A DNA stretch of 64,000 nucleotides from Podaxis mareebaensis (lineage: Eukaryota; Basidiomycota; Agaricomycetes; Agaricales; Agaricaceae). Positions 38,101 through 49,272 of this stretch are shown here, piece after piece. Both the position numbers and the translations under genes were made by a program. Under the pieces are notes generated by a model. It was not told the DNA's origin. It did no database searches and worked only from the letters and a program-made list of their open reading frames with translations. Position 1 is the first letter of the stretch. The number at the start of each line of letters is the position of its first letter. The stretch is taken from NCBI GenBank assembly GCA_018524725.1, contig JAEUWP010000632.1, forward strand, positions 1 through 64,000. The letters run 5' to 3'.

Positions 38101-41100
38101 AGACACAAGCGCAGCATTCGGAAAGATAAGGTTGGGCGGGACATCCTGATTGCTTACGATGAGACCAAGCGCACCTTGGTGCTTTGTGCCCCACAGAAGG
38201 TATCGCTCTACGTTCCCTTCTCGCTCACGGGACTCACCTTGGTTAACTACAGCTCACCCTATACGTCTATGTGTTTGACGAACAATTTGGAGCTCTCCAG
38301 AGCTGGGCGAGCCCTCTAGAATTGGCTGCGTGGTACAACAGCGAGGTCACAATCAACCATGTTTGTTTTGTGACAGGAACGGAGGAGATACTACTCATAG
38401 ATTCAGCCGCTCAAGTTCGGATATATTCTCTTGTTAGCCAGCGTTTCCGGTATGTGTTCCTGGCCTTTGAAGTTCGATGGAGCTTATACCAATGATCTTG
38501 TTCGCAGACCCGCATCCGTTTCATTACCTCAAATTCCCATTTCCGCGATGTCATCTCCCGACGGCGCCTGTGCACTACTTGTGTTCCAAGTAGGCGATGA
38601 AAGGTTCCTTATTGCCTATCATTGGGATACGTTTGGGGCAACTGAAGGCACCACTATTCCGCTGCCAGAGGGTCACGGTAGTCTTTCCGTGACTTCGTTC
38701 GTCAATCGTCACACTGTTCACCTGGCGATGATGAACGAAGAGTACGGGCACTGCCAGTCTCTGGCTCTGGACATCACAAAGAAGTCTTCGGAATTCATGT
38801 TCAAAGAAAAGGGCGCGAAAGCCTCCACAGACATGGTCAAAGACGGGAATTACGCAAACAATTGTCTGATCGACTGCTTTGAGGACGTGTGGACTAGGTT
38901 CCCTGTTGTGGCCGCTGTGTCCCGTCAAACAATCACATCTTCTGCTGCTCGACAACCCAAAAGGGTTACCTTCGTTTCTGATCGGGTTCATAATAATTAT
39001 GCGTCGTATTTTGCTGATATGATCAGGCGCTTCGAGGAACAAACCAAGAAGCCCACAGATGGCCAGTTGAAGGCAATGATCATTGATGTCAAAACTTATC
39101 CAGATGCGATTCAGGCCCATACAAGTGCTTCTCTGGATCACATTTCTTGATTCTGCGCCGGCCAATGGTTGGCAGATCTTTTGTGTCTTCTCCCTATCCA
39201 TATCGCAGTGGCTCGCGACAACCGTTTTATTCCTCTGAAGGATGGTGTTACGTCAGCTGAGTTCGAGAGGTCTCTTCTCGGCGCTGAAGTAGGCCGGATT
39301 GTGGACAGTCTCTCCTTCGGATGGTACGAATCCATCTTGCGCTCTTACATGGCAGATAAGGTGAGAGATGATTGTTGGGTGATCCGATTATTGCCTTAGT
39401 CAATTATATCTCCACACAGCCGGTCAAGGTAGTCTCGTCAATGGGTAAGCTGGAAAAGATGAAATATACCACGGGATTTCTCATCTTCATCTTCAGGTGA
39501 ACAGTCTGTAGGAAAGAGCTTTGCCCTGAATCATCTCATGGACACATCTTTTGCTGGTAGTGCGATGAGAACGACTGGTATGCTCCGATTTTCCTTGGTC
39601 TCGACATCTGAAATTAACGACCAATATATATTAGAGGGCGTCTGGATGTCGATCACGCCCACTGACGAAGCGCTCTTGGTGGCTCTTGATTTCGAAGGTA
39701 TGGTTTTACCCTTTTGCTAGGGGCGTTGATGTAACCTATGGTCAGGTGTTCACAGCATCGAGCGTTCGCCACAAGAAGATGCGCTTCTTGTTTTATTTAA
39801 CACTGCAATTTCGAACCTCGTAGGTTTCAACAAACCGGTATGCAAATGCCAGAATTCACCTACGTGACTTAGGTCCTGTTCAGGAATAATTTTGCCCTAT
39901 CGCGTGATATCACCGATCTATTCCAGTCATTTCAAGCATCTTCGGTCATTCTAGATCCTGCCGCCAACCCATCGCTTTTCCAATCAACCCTTGTCATCAT
40001 CATCAAGGTACGTGTGTGCGTGCAGTACAAATGAAGCATTACTTAAGACTTCCCTAGGATGTAGTAGAGTCTGATAAACGAGAGATCGTCCGAGAGTACG
40101 TTCTTTAATTGTGAATATCTTCTCAGCTCCTGAGTGAACAATTGGTGTAGGTTTTCATCCAAGTTTCAGGTGAGTCGTCCGATAAAATAGAAGTGCATTC
40201 CTCATTTCCGGGGCAGAAAATTGTTCAAGAAGAGCAAGGAGCGAACTTTATCTCCCGGCTTCATGCTGGGCGATTGAATATTATACCTTGGCCGGTCATC
40301 GAGTCAAGTCAGTTCTACGCGTTGTTCACCACTCTTAAACGTCGGCTTGATTCGCAGAAGACGACTCATCCATCTGCGGGAGAGTTTCTACATACCTTGA
40401 AGATTCTGATGGCCAAGTTGAAGGTGGGTATCAGAAATAGATATTACCCTTTGAACGCCTCTTACTGTTCTCGCCCGACAGGCCAATGACTGGGGCGCCA
40501 TGTCTCGTAAGTCTAATCACAGGACTTGAGGCGTGATACTAATGTTGCCCCCAGAATCTCTTGCAGCTCATCGCGCACAAACTTTATTAGCTACATTGCC
40601 AACCGCTTTGGAGCATGGTGTAGCCGAAACTACACCAGATCGTGAACCCCTCAAGGTTTTTTCCCATCTTGTCCTATCGCATCACCCGTTACTCAACCGT
40701 GTGCTTTAACGCTGTATGGCAGAATCTCGACATCGACACTACGATCGACTGTCCTGATACTTCGTTCAGATTGTACTTATCATTGCCTCAGTCACTACAG
40801 GCAAATGAACGAGAGGCGGCACTGGCTGAACTGAGGAAAACTTGGGAGAAATACGAGGCGCGACATCAAATGGATGAAAATATCTGGATAAACGAGCTGG
40901 CGGCTTACCTTAACGAAGTTGTGAAACTCAGGATTACCCACGTTGAGACGTGGATCTCCGTCAATTTGCAGCGTTTCAAGGCCAACAATACTCATGTCGA
41001 GCTATTACAACGAGAGATGGCAAGCGCGACAGTGGACCTCCAGGCTAATATCGAAATCTGCAAAATGACTTGCTCGAATTGCCATCTCACTTGCACGTTA

Positions 41101-44100
41101 TCTCGGAGGCATGATCCATCCCAACAGCCCCACAACTGCAACACGAACCACCAATGTCCCCATCCTTGTGATTACGCCAGTGATCACCCCGACGAAGATA
41201 AGCCATGCTCATCTCTGTACGTCGTTCATAATCGCCCGAAGGCTTCGCTCAAACATCTTTCGGTTTCAGTGCTGGACATGACGGCCCGCATATGTATGCC
41301 ATCTGCTTCATAGATGTTCGAAGGCACTTATTCGTCTTAACCACAGCTGCGTTATTGAGCAACACCTATGCGGAGAACCCTGCATACATAAGGATAAGAA
41401 AGGTTGCCAGAATGACTGTACTCAGGTTGGTTGCCGCAACCGAATGGCAGATCCCAGTGCTGATATGTTGTCAAGGTGGCCGGCCATGATGGTTATCACC
41501 TCTGTGCAGCTCGTAAACATGCTTGTGGAAAGGTGACACCACTTACTTAATGTACGGAATGAGGCTGACCGTAGTACGCCTTCAGCCTTGCGATCTTCAG
41601 GTCGTCCTGCCTAACGGTAGGGCTAAATACACATGCTCAGGAACCTGTAGCTTCCCAAGGTCGGTGCAGTCCATAATGCATAATATTAGGACATAGGCAG
41701 ACTACTCAAACACAAACGACAGTGACGAACCCCACGATCAGCATGCTTGCGACAATCGCCTGTGTCCTATCACATGCGAACTCTGTAAGCGATTGTGCAG
41801 CAACAATGACCACCTTCATGGCTTAGATGGCACTGCTGTCCATCTCTGCGGGTAATGTAGTCAGGTTAAGCTACAAAATCACAGCCCTAAGTTTTGTTGC
41901 AGGGAGGTCCATCGCTGCCAGGCGCTATGCGGTGCCGGAATCTGCGAAATTGACACGACACCTCAGTCTATAGAAGCAACGTTCACCGGTCGTCACGAAA
42001 CCTTTCAGTATACAAAGGTGAAATAATAAGTTTTGTGTAGCGCACCGTTAACTAACCTCCAACGTGATCGGTAGTATACCCAAGGTAAAGCGGGTCCACT
42101 TCGTGATCAAGCTTAACTCATAATTGCGTTGACAGTGTCTAAACGTTTACCATGTGTGAAGATAATACCTGCAGGAAGACGTGAACATGAAGGAGTGCAT
42201 ATCCATAGCCTCGATCCATCACCCTTTCATTTTTGCGAGACGAGGTTAGTTACAAGGTCTGTCGGACATGGCAACTTTCAACCTTACCACTCCATAATGA
42301 TAGGTGTGACAAGTGTGGATACTTCTGCACCTTGCCTCGTGGTCTGTGTCTCCTTTTGTCAGAGATTCTACCGGCTGATAGCAACACCAGGACACCCCCA
42401 GCAAGAGCACGAAACAAGTCATGGCTCCATGTCTAAAACCAAATGGGCCATAGAAGGACCCGACGGGACTGCTATAGAATTGAATGGTCGACGCTTTGCC
42501 GCCAACGATGACGGTGCTCCGATGATGTGCAACCTTGTTTGTCAGAGTATGGGCCGCCATGCGCATATTGATTACTGCCGCACGGATCCAAATCAACCTT
42601 GCACTGGTTCCGATCACGAGCATATCACTGATCGTCTTGCACCAAACCCTAACCGGGCTAAGGACTGGATTTCCCATAGATTATATTGGAGGCGATCAGG
42701 TCAGTAATATGTTTGACAATTGGCCAGATCCTGACTCGACCACGATCTAGGCTTCAAAGGTCGATCATTCTGGTTTCACTGGCTCGAATTTTAGCTCAAG
42801 ATATTATTCCAGACCCTTATTCGCGAGATGACCAAGCTAACTTCGCAAAATGGTACGCATTAAAAGGTCCATTCATGATCATCCCCAATTAACCCTTTTG
42901 TAGCAACGCAATGTGTCCAGGTTGGAACAAGCACTCGGCTCTGTATCTTCTATTCTCTGACAACCCTTTGTAGGTCCGGAACATGCAGCTACGGTGCACC
43001 AAGCAGCCCAACCCTCATATTGCACGTTACCAATCTTCCACCCACCTCGCAACAATACTCAATCGACCGGTTTGGGGTACGTTGTCACCACTCACGGCTG
43101 TATTCTGACCATCAACGCGTCGTCTACAGCTATGTATCCAACGATGGCCATCTATTCCAATGCAAGAACCCAATGGTCCTACAACAGGCTTTCCATGTGT
43201 AAGCGTTATTCGCCACCTGCGAGAGCCGTTCTAAACATAACGATTGGATGGTAGTATCTTTGTCATCGACAGGTACTGTAAATTCTGATGCACGAGTGGG
43301 TCGTTATCTCACATGCTAGGTCCGCTTAAGGTCCGGATCAATGTCTCAGAACACGAGTACACCTTTGCCAGCAACGCCAGTGACTCCTTCGATCCTACGT
43401 CGCCACAATGACCGCCTTGGCGCGGTATATCTTTCTCTGTATGGCTTCTGGCACTCGAGGCAGACCGCACTGTCGGCGCCTGGTTCAAGAAATCAGGCTC
43501 CTTCCCGGGTTGTCCCTGCCCGACGAGACTCCTATAGCGTCATTCTGTTTGATCATACCGTTACACGGTGTTTTGAGAATGACTTCCGGAGTACCCCCGA
43601 AAACTTGTTGCAAGCCTTGTTGCATTACGAAGCCAACGGAGGAACTGATTACGATATGGCCATAAAGGAGACCGAGGCTGTTATGCGCGCGAATTGGAGC
43701 ACTGAGCGGTATGCACTCAGCCAGTTGCCGTTCTCGAAACTCATGTTGACTTTGGTTAAGATCTCCTGTTGTCATCTTCCTTTCCGATGGAGAATGTGGC
43801 ATTTCGGATACAACGATGCGTACGCTGTGTCGTGCTGCTATATCGCTCGGGTAAGCATGTATTCCTTCGCCCACTTTCCGCTGATCCACGAACGAATCGA
43901 TTTCTCCAGAAAGCCATTATCTTTCCATGCTGTCTCTTTCGGACCGAGCAACCAATGCCTTCGGCGCATGGCTCAAATTGCAAGGGAAGTTGAATTGACT
44001 GCTCCAAGGGACCCTCTCCTCCCAGCCAATTCCCACGTAGAATCGTCATACGCTGAAGCTCTGGACTCTGTAGGTTTAAACCTCGTGGGACTAGGTAGCA

Positions 44101-44190
44101 TGCTCACCTTCATTGCAGGTCCGCCTGGCGGAAACATTCCTAGGAATCGCAGACTCCCTCAAACAGACACGGGGTGCCCTCATGGCTTAG
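35149..44190 (+). pseudogene. Giant GTPase/zinc-array/VWA protein, copy A (probably degenerate)
   Basis: Same layout as copy B (see 49273) and alignable through most of its length: FYRVLDLISEQGSGGL, GEIIKFLSSL, PTLRSGIYIVRPP, PSGPRRNRVTFMR, the propeller-like part, GEQSVGKSFALN (P-loop, about 39497), GVWMSITPTDEALLVALDFE, the Cys-rich array and VIFVIDRSGSM (VWA) up to GALMA, TAG 44188-44190. Three lesions argue for decay. No ATG stands where copy B has its start (about 35149). The donor after the Gly codon at 35542 reads AT (35543-35544) where B and C have GT. TGA at 39148-39150 replaces an Arg codon of copy B. Each could be bypassed: a GTGCTT...GGCAG pair of 51 bases around the TGA would remove it in frame, and a GTGGCG donor at 35531 would also keep frame. 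So it could still yield a shortened protein. All other exons checked keep frame and splice sites. Confidence 0.7.
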
Positions 44191-44550
44191 GGGCCACAAT
44201 TTCATCCCACTGGCCTTCCAGACCCGAGATTTTGGGAGCAAGACACTAGCTGGCTCCAGAGGAACTCAATCTTGTCCGCCAGTGCTTCCCGTCGGCCTCG
44301 CGATTGTCTTATTCAGTTTTTGTCCGCGTCCCATACCAATGACTCTAGATACCGACAAGTAGACATAATTCCTGTCATCGATGCCGAACGTCGGTCAATA
44401 TTTGCCTCAAATTGTTCGCTTGACAAGTTTCAAGAAATGATACGTCTGTTGTCGAAGTTTAAGCACTGGTTGAGACGCAAGTGCTCGAACAGTGAAACTA
44501 CCTCCGAGTACTTGCAATTCTCGTTAGTTCAGGGCCAATTGTCAAGGAAC
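44191..44550. other. 3' flank of giant copy A, no gene
   Basis: Follows the stop codon of copy A. An open frame at 44272-44571 has no recognisable motif and is not matched downstream of copy B, so I do not call it. Nothing else was seen. Confidence 0.4.
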
Positions 44551-44599
44551 CCTTACCCTTCGATCCCCTAGATACCGCTGGGCTCGCACATTGTGCAAG

Positions 44600-45430
44600 A
44601 GATAATTTGACAAATGTTCGACACACAGCTCAAGCCCTTACCCAATCTCTCTTTGCCATTTGCGGAAGCTTCAAGTCAGCTTGATGTGCTAACTCTGCCG
44701 ACTCCTTCAGCACACCCACCGCCGTGACAAGCTTTCTTATCGATCCCGTCAGGTTTAAGGCTGTCCACTATCGATATAATTCCTCTCCGACCACACCTGT
44801 GACCCATGCTTTCATTGATGGCTCTTCTTTGGGAGGAAGAATTTGTGACGGAGCATGTCATGTCATGATGTAGTAGGGGACCCGATGAAATCGCTGTGTC
44901 CAGACCCAAGACCGAGGACAAGATTGGGCGGCCTGTCAGCTATTCTGAACCCTTCCTCCCCCGCTGATTCAGCGCCAGTGCTGATACCGCGATAACGGTG
45001 TGAGGTGCTGCTCGGCAGTTCAGGCTCGTTGACTTCTCCTTCCACATGCTCCGAACACTCACTTTACTGCTGCGTTTTAAACACGTTTGGGGGTGCCTTT
45101 ACCGCGGGGAACGTTTAGACTCCAGTTTACGAGGCATACGGCGTTTGATAGGTGTAACAAGTGACGCTTCACCTACCGATTCAAGCCTACCTCAGGTCGA
45201 TTTTCTGCCTTCTTGCTTCGTTGCTCGGATCGAGTTTCAACTGGAAACCGTTCAAGGGTATCAAATAATCTATCGTTGGCGCCAAGCGCCGAACCTTCAT
45301 ATCAGTCCATTCAAAAGCCTTGGAATGCCCGGCCAAGGGCAACACACGCAAGATACACAAGCCCTCCAACGTTTTTCGGTCATCCATCGAGTTCGTATAG
45401 TCACCACGTACATCAGACATCCACCCTTGA
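44600..45430 (+). pseudogene. Relic of the 5' flank and first exon of another giant gene
   Basis: This stretch aligns, with many changes, to the sequence upstream of giant copy B (about 48520-49325). Shared landmarks in the same order: CACAGCTCAAG, GATGTGCTAAC/TAATGTGCTAAC, TGCTCCGA, ACCTACCGATTCAAG/ACCTGCCGATTCAAG, GTTCAAGGGTAT (45250 and 49177) and GTTTTTCGGTCA/GTTTTCGGTCA (45371 and 49291). The last lies in exon 1 of copy B. The ATG of copy B is not kept here, and the body of the gene is missing: within about 250 bases the 3' flank of RBR copy B begins. It is best read as the remains of a further duplicated unit whose giant gene was deleted. Confidence 0.6.
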
Positions 45431-45667
45431 ACTCTTCTTATCGTCTTTGCGACATTTGATGCTCAAGAAACACTCCTGTGTATTGATGACATGAATACAA
45501 ATACATTTTCGATCATTACTGCTTATTTGACAGCTAACCACATACACCAGTCCACTATTGCCCACAATGCAGCCAACATTGACCGGCCTAGACCGGAAAA
45601 TATGCGGAGCGTCATGACGAATGGGTACAAGTAAGGGGGTCAAGACCTCGCGCCCTCGCGCGTGTCA

Positions 45668-48192
45668 TCACAGGTTGTAGTCGAATAACTTGCATTTCCT
45701 ATAGTGAGCATTAATCGCATTCTGAATCTCTGTAAGAATTCCCCCTTTTATGATCATTTGACCGTCAGTGTAACAGAAGTGCCTGCGGTAATATTGTCGT
45801 TATCCGCCTAAGAACATGAGCGAACAGGGCTTACGTGTTACACGCCGGAGTAATACACTTCAAGAAGCACATATCAGTGAAAGTCGACACGAAAAGAGTG
45901 AGGGGTATACTAACGGTCATATGATTGCAACCATCTGACTTCTGTACGGGTGTATGGCAGCCTAGTCGTCATATAAGTCACGACTGCGTCAGATTAAGAA
46001 AGACAGACAAATACCCGGACAGTCCTTCCAGCCTTGTTGTTGCATGAGATGCCGAAGCTCTGAAGACCCATCACAAGAATGTTGGGATCCCCCAACCTCG
46101 ACTGCTTGTTGGCAATTCTTGCACCATACGTATTGACACCTTGGCCATGGACAGACGATTATTTTCGTATCTTGAAGCTCCTTGCGATCCACGAACATTG
46201 TTTGCATGCACCTTTAATGATATCGTCAATTGGACGGAAACCACAGTTGGCAACATGGCGGAAATCAAGCTCACCTGCGGCAATGGAGGGGAATGCAAAA
46301 GGAGGTAATTTGTAGCTCTTCAAAAATCTGGTAGTCGTCATTTGATATACCAATTTGTTGGATGATGGTCTCGTCGATGACTTGGACAACATTAAACCTA
46401 CGTGATAGGAAAGAGCGTCAATCAGCTTACCTCCAGGCTTATGCCTATCCTTTTCCGTAACGCAAACTGGACAGAGAATAGGGAACCGTCGTTCAGCTAT
46501 CTTGGAGGCAGCATATCCTCGAAGGCATTCTCGGCAAAACGCATGACGACACTCTTCGATGCGAGCGACAGAATCTTCGATGTGGTCTTCAAAACAAACC
46601 CAACATTTGAAAACGGTGGGGACAGTTTTCTCAAGCATTCGTTTTTGGGCGGTGAGCTGTCGATCCTCATCTTCGTATTCTCGCTGAAGTTCTGCAGCCA
46701 GGGCAGCATCTCGATCTAGGTCGGACATATCCGCGAGAGGGTCTGATAATCCACCAGGCATAGAGGTGTTGTGTGATGGTTTCGGGGGCTGATTACTGGG
46801 AGAAGGCGGTCTACCTCGATGAGAGCCTGGAGTAGAGCCTTGGCTCCGTTTCCCTGGCCATGGTAACCCATAGCTGAGAATTTGCTGGATAGGGCCTTTG
46901 CCCTTATCTTTCCTGCCAGATCGTTTGACAGTCTGCCAACCATCTTTCTCGTCCTCGCCAGGAGAGGTCCGATGGTGGGCAGGCTGGGTAGGAGAACTCG
47001 AGGTAGATGGGTGAGATGAATCACGATAAGATTCTGAGGGTGTTGTTCGGTGTTGATACTTATCACGCTCATGCCGCCGCCCATTGGATCGAAGGGCCTC
47101 TCGGTAGCGGTCGTAATCTTCCCGTCGACGTTGTTCGAGGTGTCGTACCCTCTCCTCCATAAAGTGTCGTTGCCTCTCGAGCTCATCGACTTTACGACGC
47201 AACTCGGTGACACGAGACTTCTCATCGGCAATGTCAGCGTAGGCGGATAGAAGCGCCTGACTCGATTCGAGAAGCATCTCAGTTGCAGACGGTTCTTCCT
47301 CCAGAGGTAATAATACGTGTCCTGAAAAGTGGCCCAAGAGTTGGGCTTGCCATTGTAGGGAAGGGTCGTTGAGGATGTTCTCGTCGAAAGAGAGAAGTTC
47401 GCTCAGATAAGAAGCTGCGATTTCAATAGTTGGATTGATGATGAAACCCAAGCCGTCGGGGTGGCTAGGGCGAGGATGAGAATCGAATAGAACATAAACG
47501 GCCCTATCAGCGATGTGAATCTTCAGGCAAGCCACGATTTCTGGGGGCCGCGTGATAATGACGGCCGCAGAACGATCCGGCGAGTTATCTACCAGGTCCC
47601 TATGTAAAAATAGTGATTCTATTCAGTTTAATCATCTTGTGTATGAGCTCGAAACACTGACTGTAAAAGGTCATAAAACCGTTTCTTCGAGGCATCACCA
47701 TACGCGCATGTCTGCAAAGCCAGGGAACTCCTGAATACCGGGACCTTCAAGAGCTCCTCGATTTCTAGATGAGAATCGCTTTTCCAATAATCACAAATTG
47801 AAGTAATTTCCTGGGAAACAAGATCATGAATAGCAAGTTAACAGATAAAAGCGACGTACCTCGGTTGTTTTCCGAGATAAGAGCTCAGCCAGTAGTTCAA
47901 GCCCCTGCATGCCCTGCTGCTGCTCAAGTTTGAATGCTATACGCGCGAAATTCAACGCCGCGAGACCGCAAGTTGATGCACTGATACGATTGCCAAGCTC
48001 GTCGCCATATTGGCTTGAGCCCTTGAAAGTGATGATGTCTTGCTTGCCGTCGCAGATTTTCTCGAGGACCTCGTCAATGTCAATGTCGTCGGTAGTTTTG
48101 TCGACTTCCTTGTGGCGAATTACCATCTTCTCTACCTTCCTCTCGTCGACTTTCGTTGCGATCGAAGAGGAGGGGTCATTTGAGTGTCCCAT
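45668..48192 (-). CDS. RBR (RING-IBR-RING) ubiquitin ligase with N-terminal cysteine-peptidase-like domain, copy B
   Basis: Paralogue of copy A with the same start (MGHSNDPSSS, ATG 48192-48190) and layout. Peptidase-like residues are Cys75 (SASTCGLAALNFARIAF), Asp200 and His202 (LFDSHPRPSHPDG). A coiled coil lies near residues 285-340 (ELRRKVDELERQRHFMEERV), and a single UIM-like unit near 458-472. RING1 spans about 493-540 (FKCWVCFEDHIEDS, CRHAFCRECLRGY, LCPVC). IBR has CPWPRCQYVWCKNCQQ, and RING2 has CPGCHTPVQKSDGCNHMT with the expected catalytic Cys, then HFCYTDG. Introns include 46381-46430 (50 bases); reading through this one keeps an open but wrong frame. Another splits the RING2 exon (GTATTTG...GACTAG, about 45963-46010). 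Stop TGA 45668-45670. Differences from A are spread evenly, with no stops or lost splice sites. Head-to-head with giant copy B. Confidence 0.85.
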
Positions 48193-49272
48193 GCTGGGAA
48201 TGTGCAGCTGCGATCGTACTGGTGAAAGGTGTAGGCAATGCGCCCACTGACTAATGACTAATGCCGCAGCAATCTGATGCTGTAATGGGGGGCACGTAAC
48301 GTGCTGATTCGCGTGTTTTCAAGTTCTTCCATCGAGTAAGGTTAAGCTCTGGAATCTTCTTACACTTCTCAACGCATTGAGTTGTTTTTTGCTGCGGAGG
48401 CGGACCATAGGTGAGTTAAGTAATTCCAATACAATTGCAGAACCACTACGTAACTCAGATATGGGCCAGCAGGCTTCGATGTAACTCGAGGTTTGCACAA
48501 GGCACAAGACAATGCGATCACAATTCGGACCACAGCTCAAGTCCTTTCTGCCCCTCCTTCTTGAGTAGATACCGTTTGCATAAACTTATTTAAGCTTGGT
48601 TAATGTGCTAACATCCTTTGGGGTCGAGTTTGACACTGGCTCCTCGTCTGCACACAAGTTCTTGCATCCATCCCTTCAAGGGTCAAGGGTGACCGCTACT
48701 AATGTAATCTACTTACGAACCATCACGTCCACGCCTGTTCTCGTCAACAGCAGTCTCTCTCCTTTGGGGAGGAGATATATTTGGAATGGACCATGGCATA
48801 ATGCAGCAGGAATCCAGATGGAATCGACATTGTGGCCTGACTAAAGAATAAGGTTTAGACGGCCAGCCAACGTCTCAGCCCTTGCTCCCGCCACTGATTC
48901 CGCAGTACTGATGCTACGATAACGAACGCGAGATGCTGTTAGATATTTCATGGGGCACCAAAAGTTCTTCCAAAGTACATGCTCCGAGCGGCCGTTACTG
49001 CGTCTTTATGCACGTTTGAGGGTTCTTTGCTGCGGAGAGCACCCGAGATTTCGCCCACAAGACACAGTGCGTTGGATGGGCGCAGAAAATGACGATTCAC
49101 CTGCCGATTCAAGTTTGGACATATCGATCCTTCCCTTCAGGCCTCATTTCCCTGGTCTGGGCTTGGCTATGGACTGGTTCAAGGGTATTCGGTAATCAGG
49201 CATTGGCGCTAAATCATCACACTCGTCCATACAAAAACCTTGGTGCAACACTGGGTTGGGGTAACATACGAA
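48193..49272. promoter_or_regulatory. Divergent promoter region of RBR B and giant copy B
   Basis: About 1.1 kb between two divergent starts. The left part matches the region between RBR A and giant A. The right part (about 48520 onward) matches the relic at 44600-45430. Open frames here (for example 49089-49433, which overlaps exon 1 of giant B) are not separate genes. No clear TATA box; an AT-rich TACAAAAAC lies about 45 bases before the giant start. Confidence 0.5.

Noticed and set aside
44272..44571. Open frame of about 100 residues after giant copy A.
   Set aside because: No recognisable family and not conserved after copy B; more likely chance.
46159..46430. RBR copy B seemed to be frameshifted: an open frame runs on from the RING1 region into residues that do not match copy A.
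   Set aside because: A 50-base intron at 46381-46430 (GTAAGC...CCAAG) restores VIDETIIQQIGIS, which aligns with copy A (its intron is 32635-32684).
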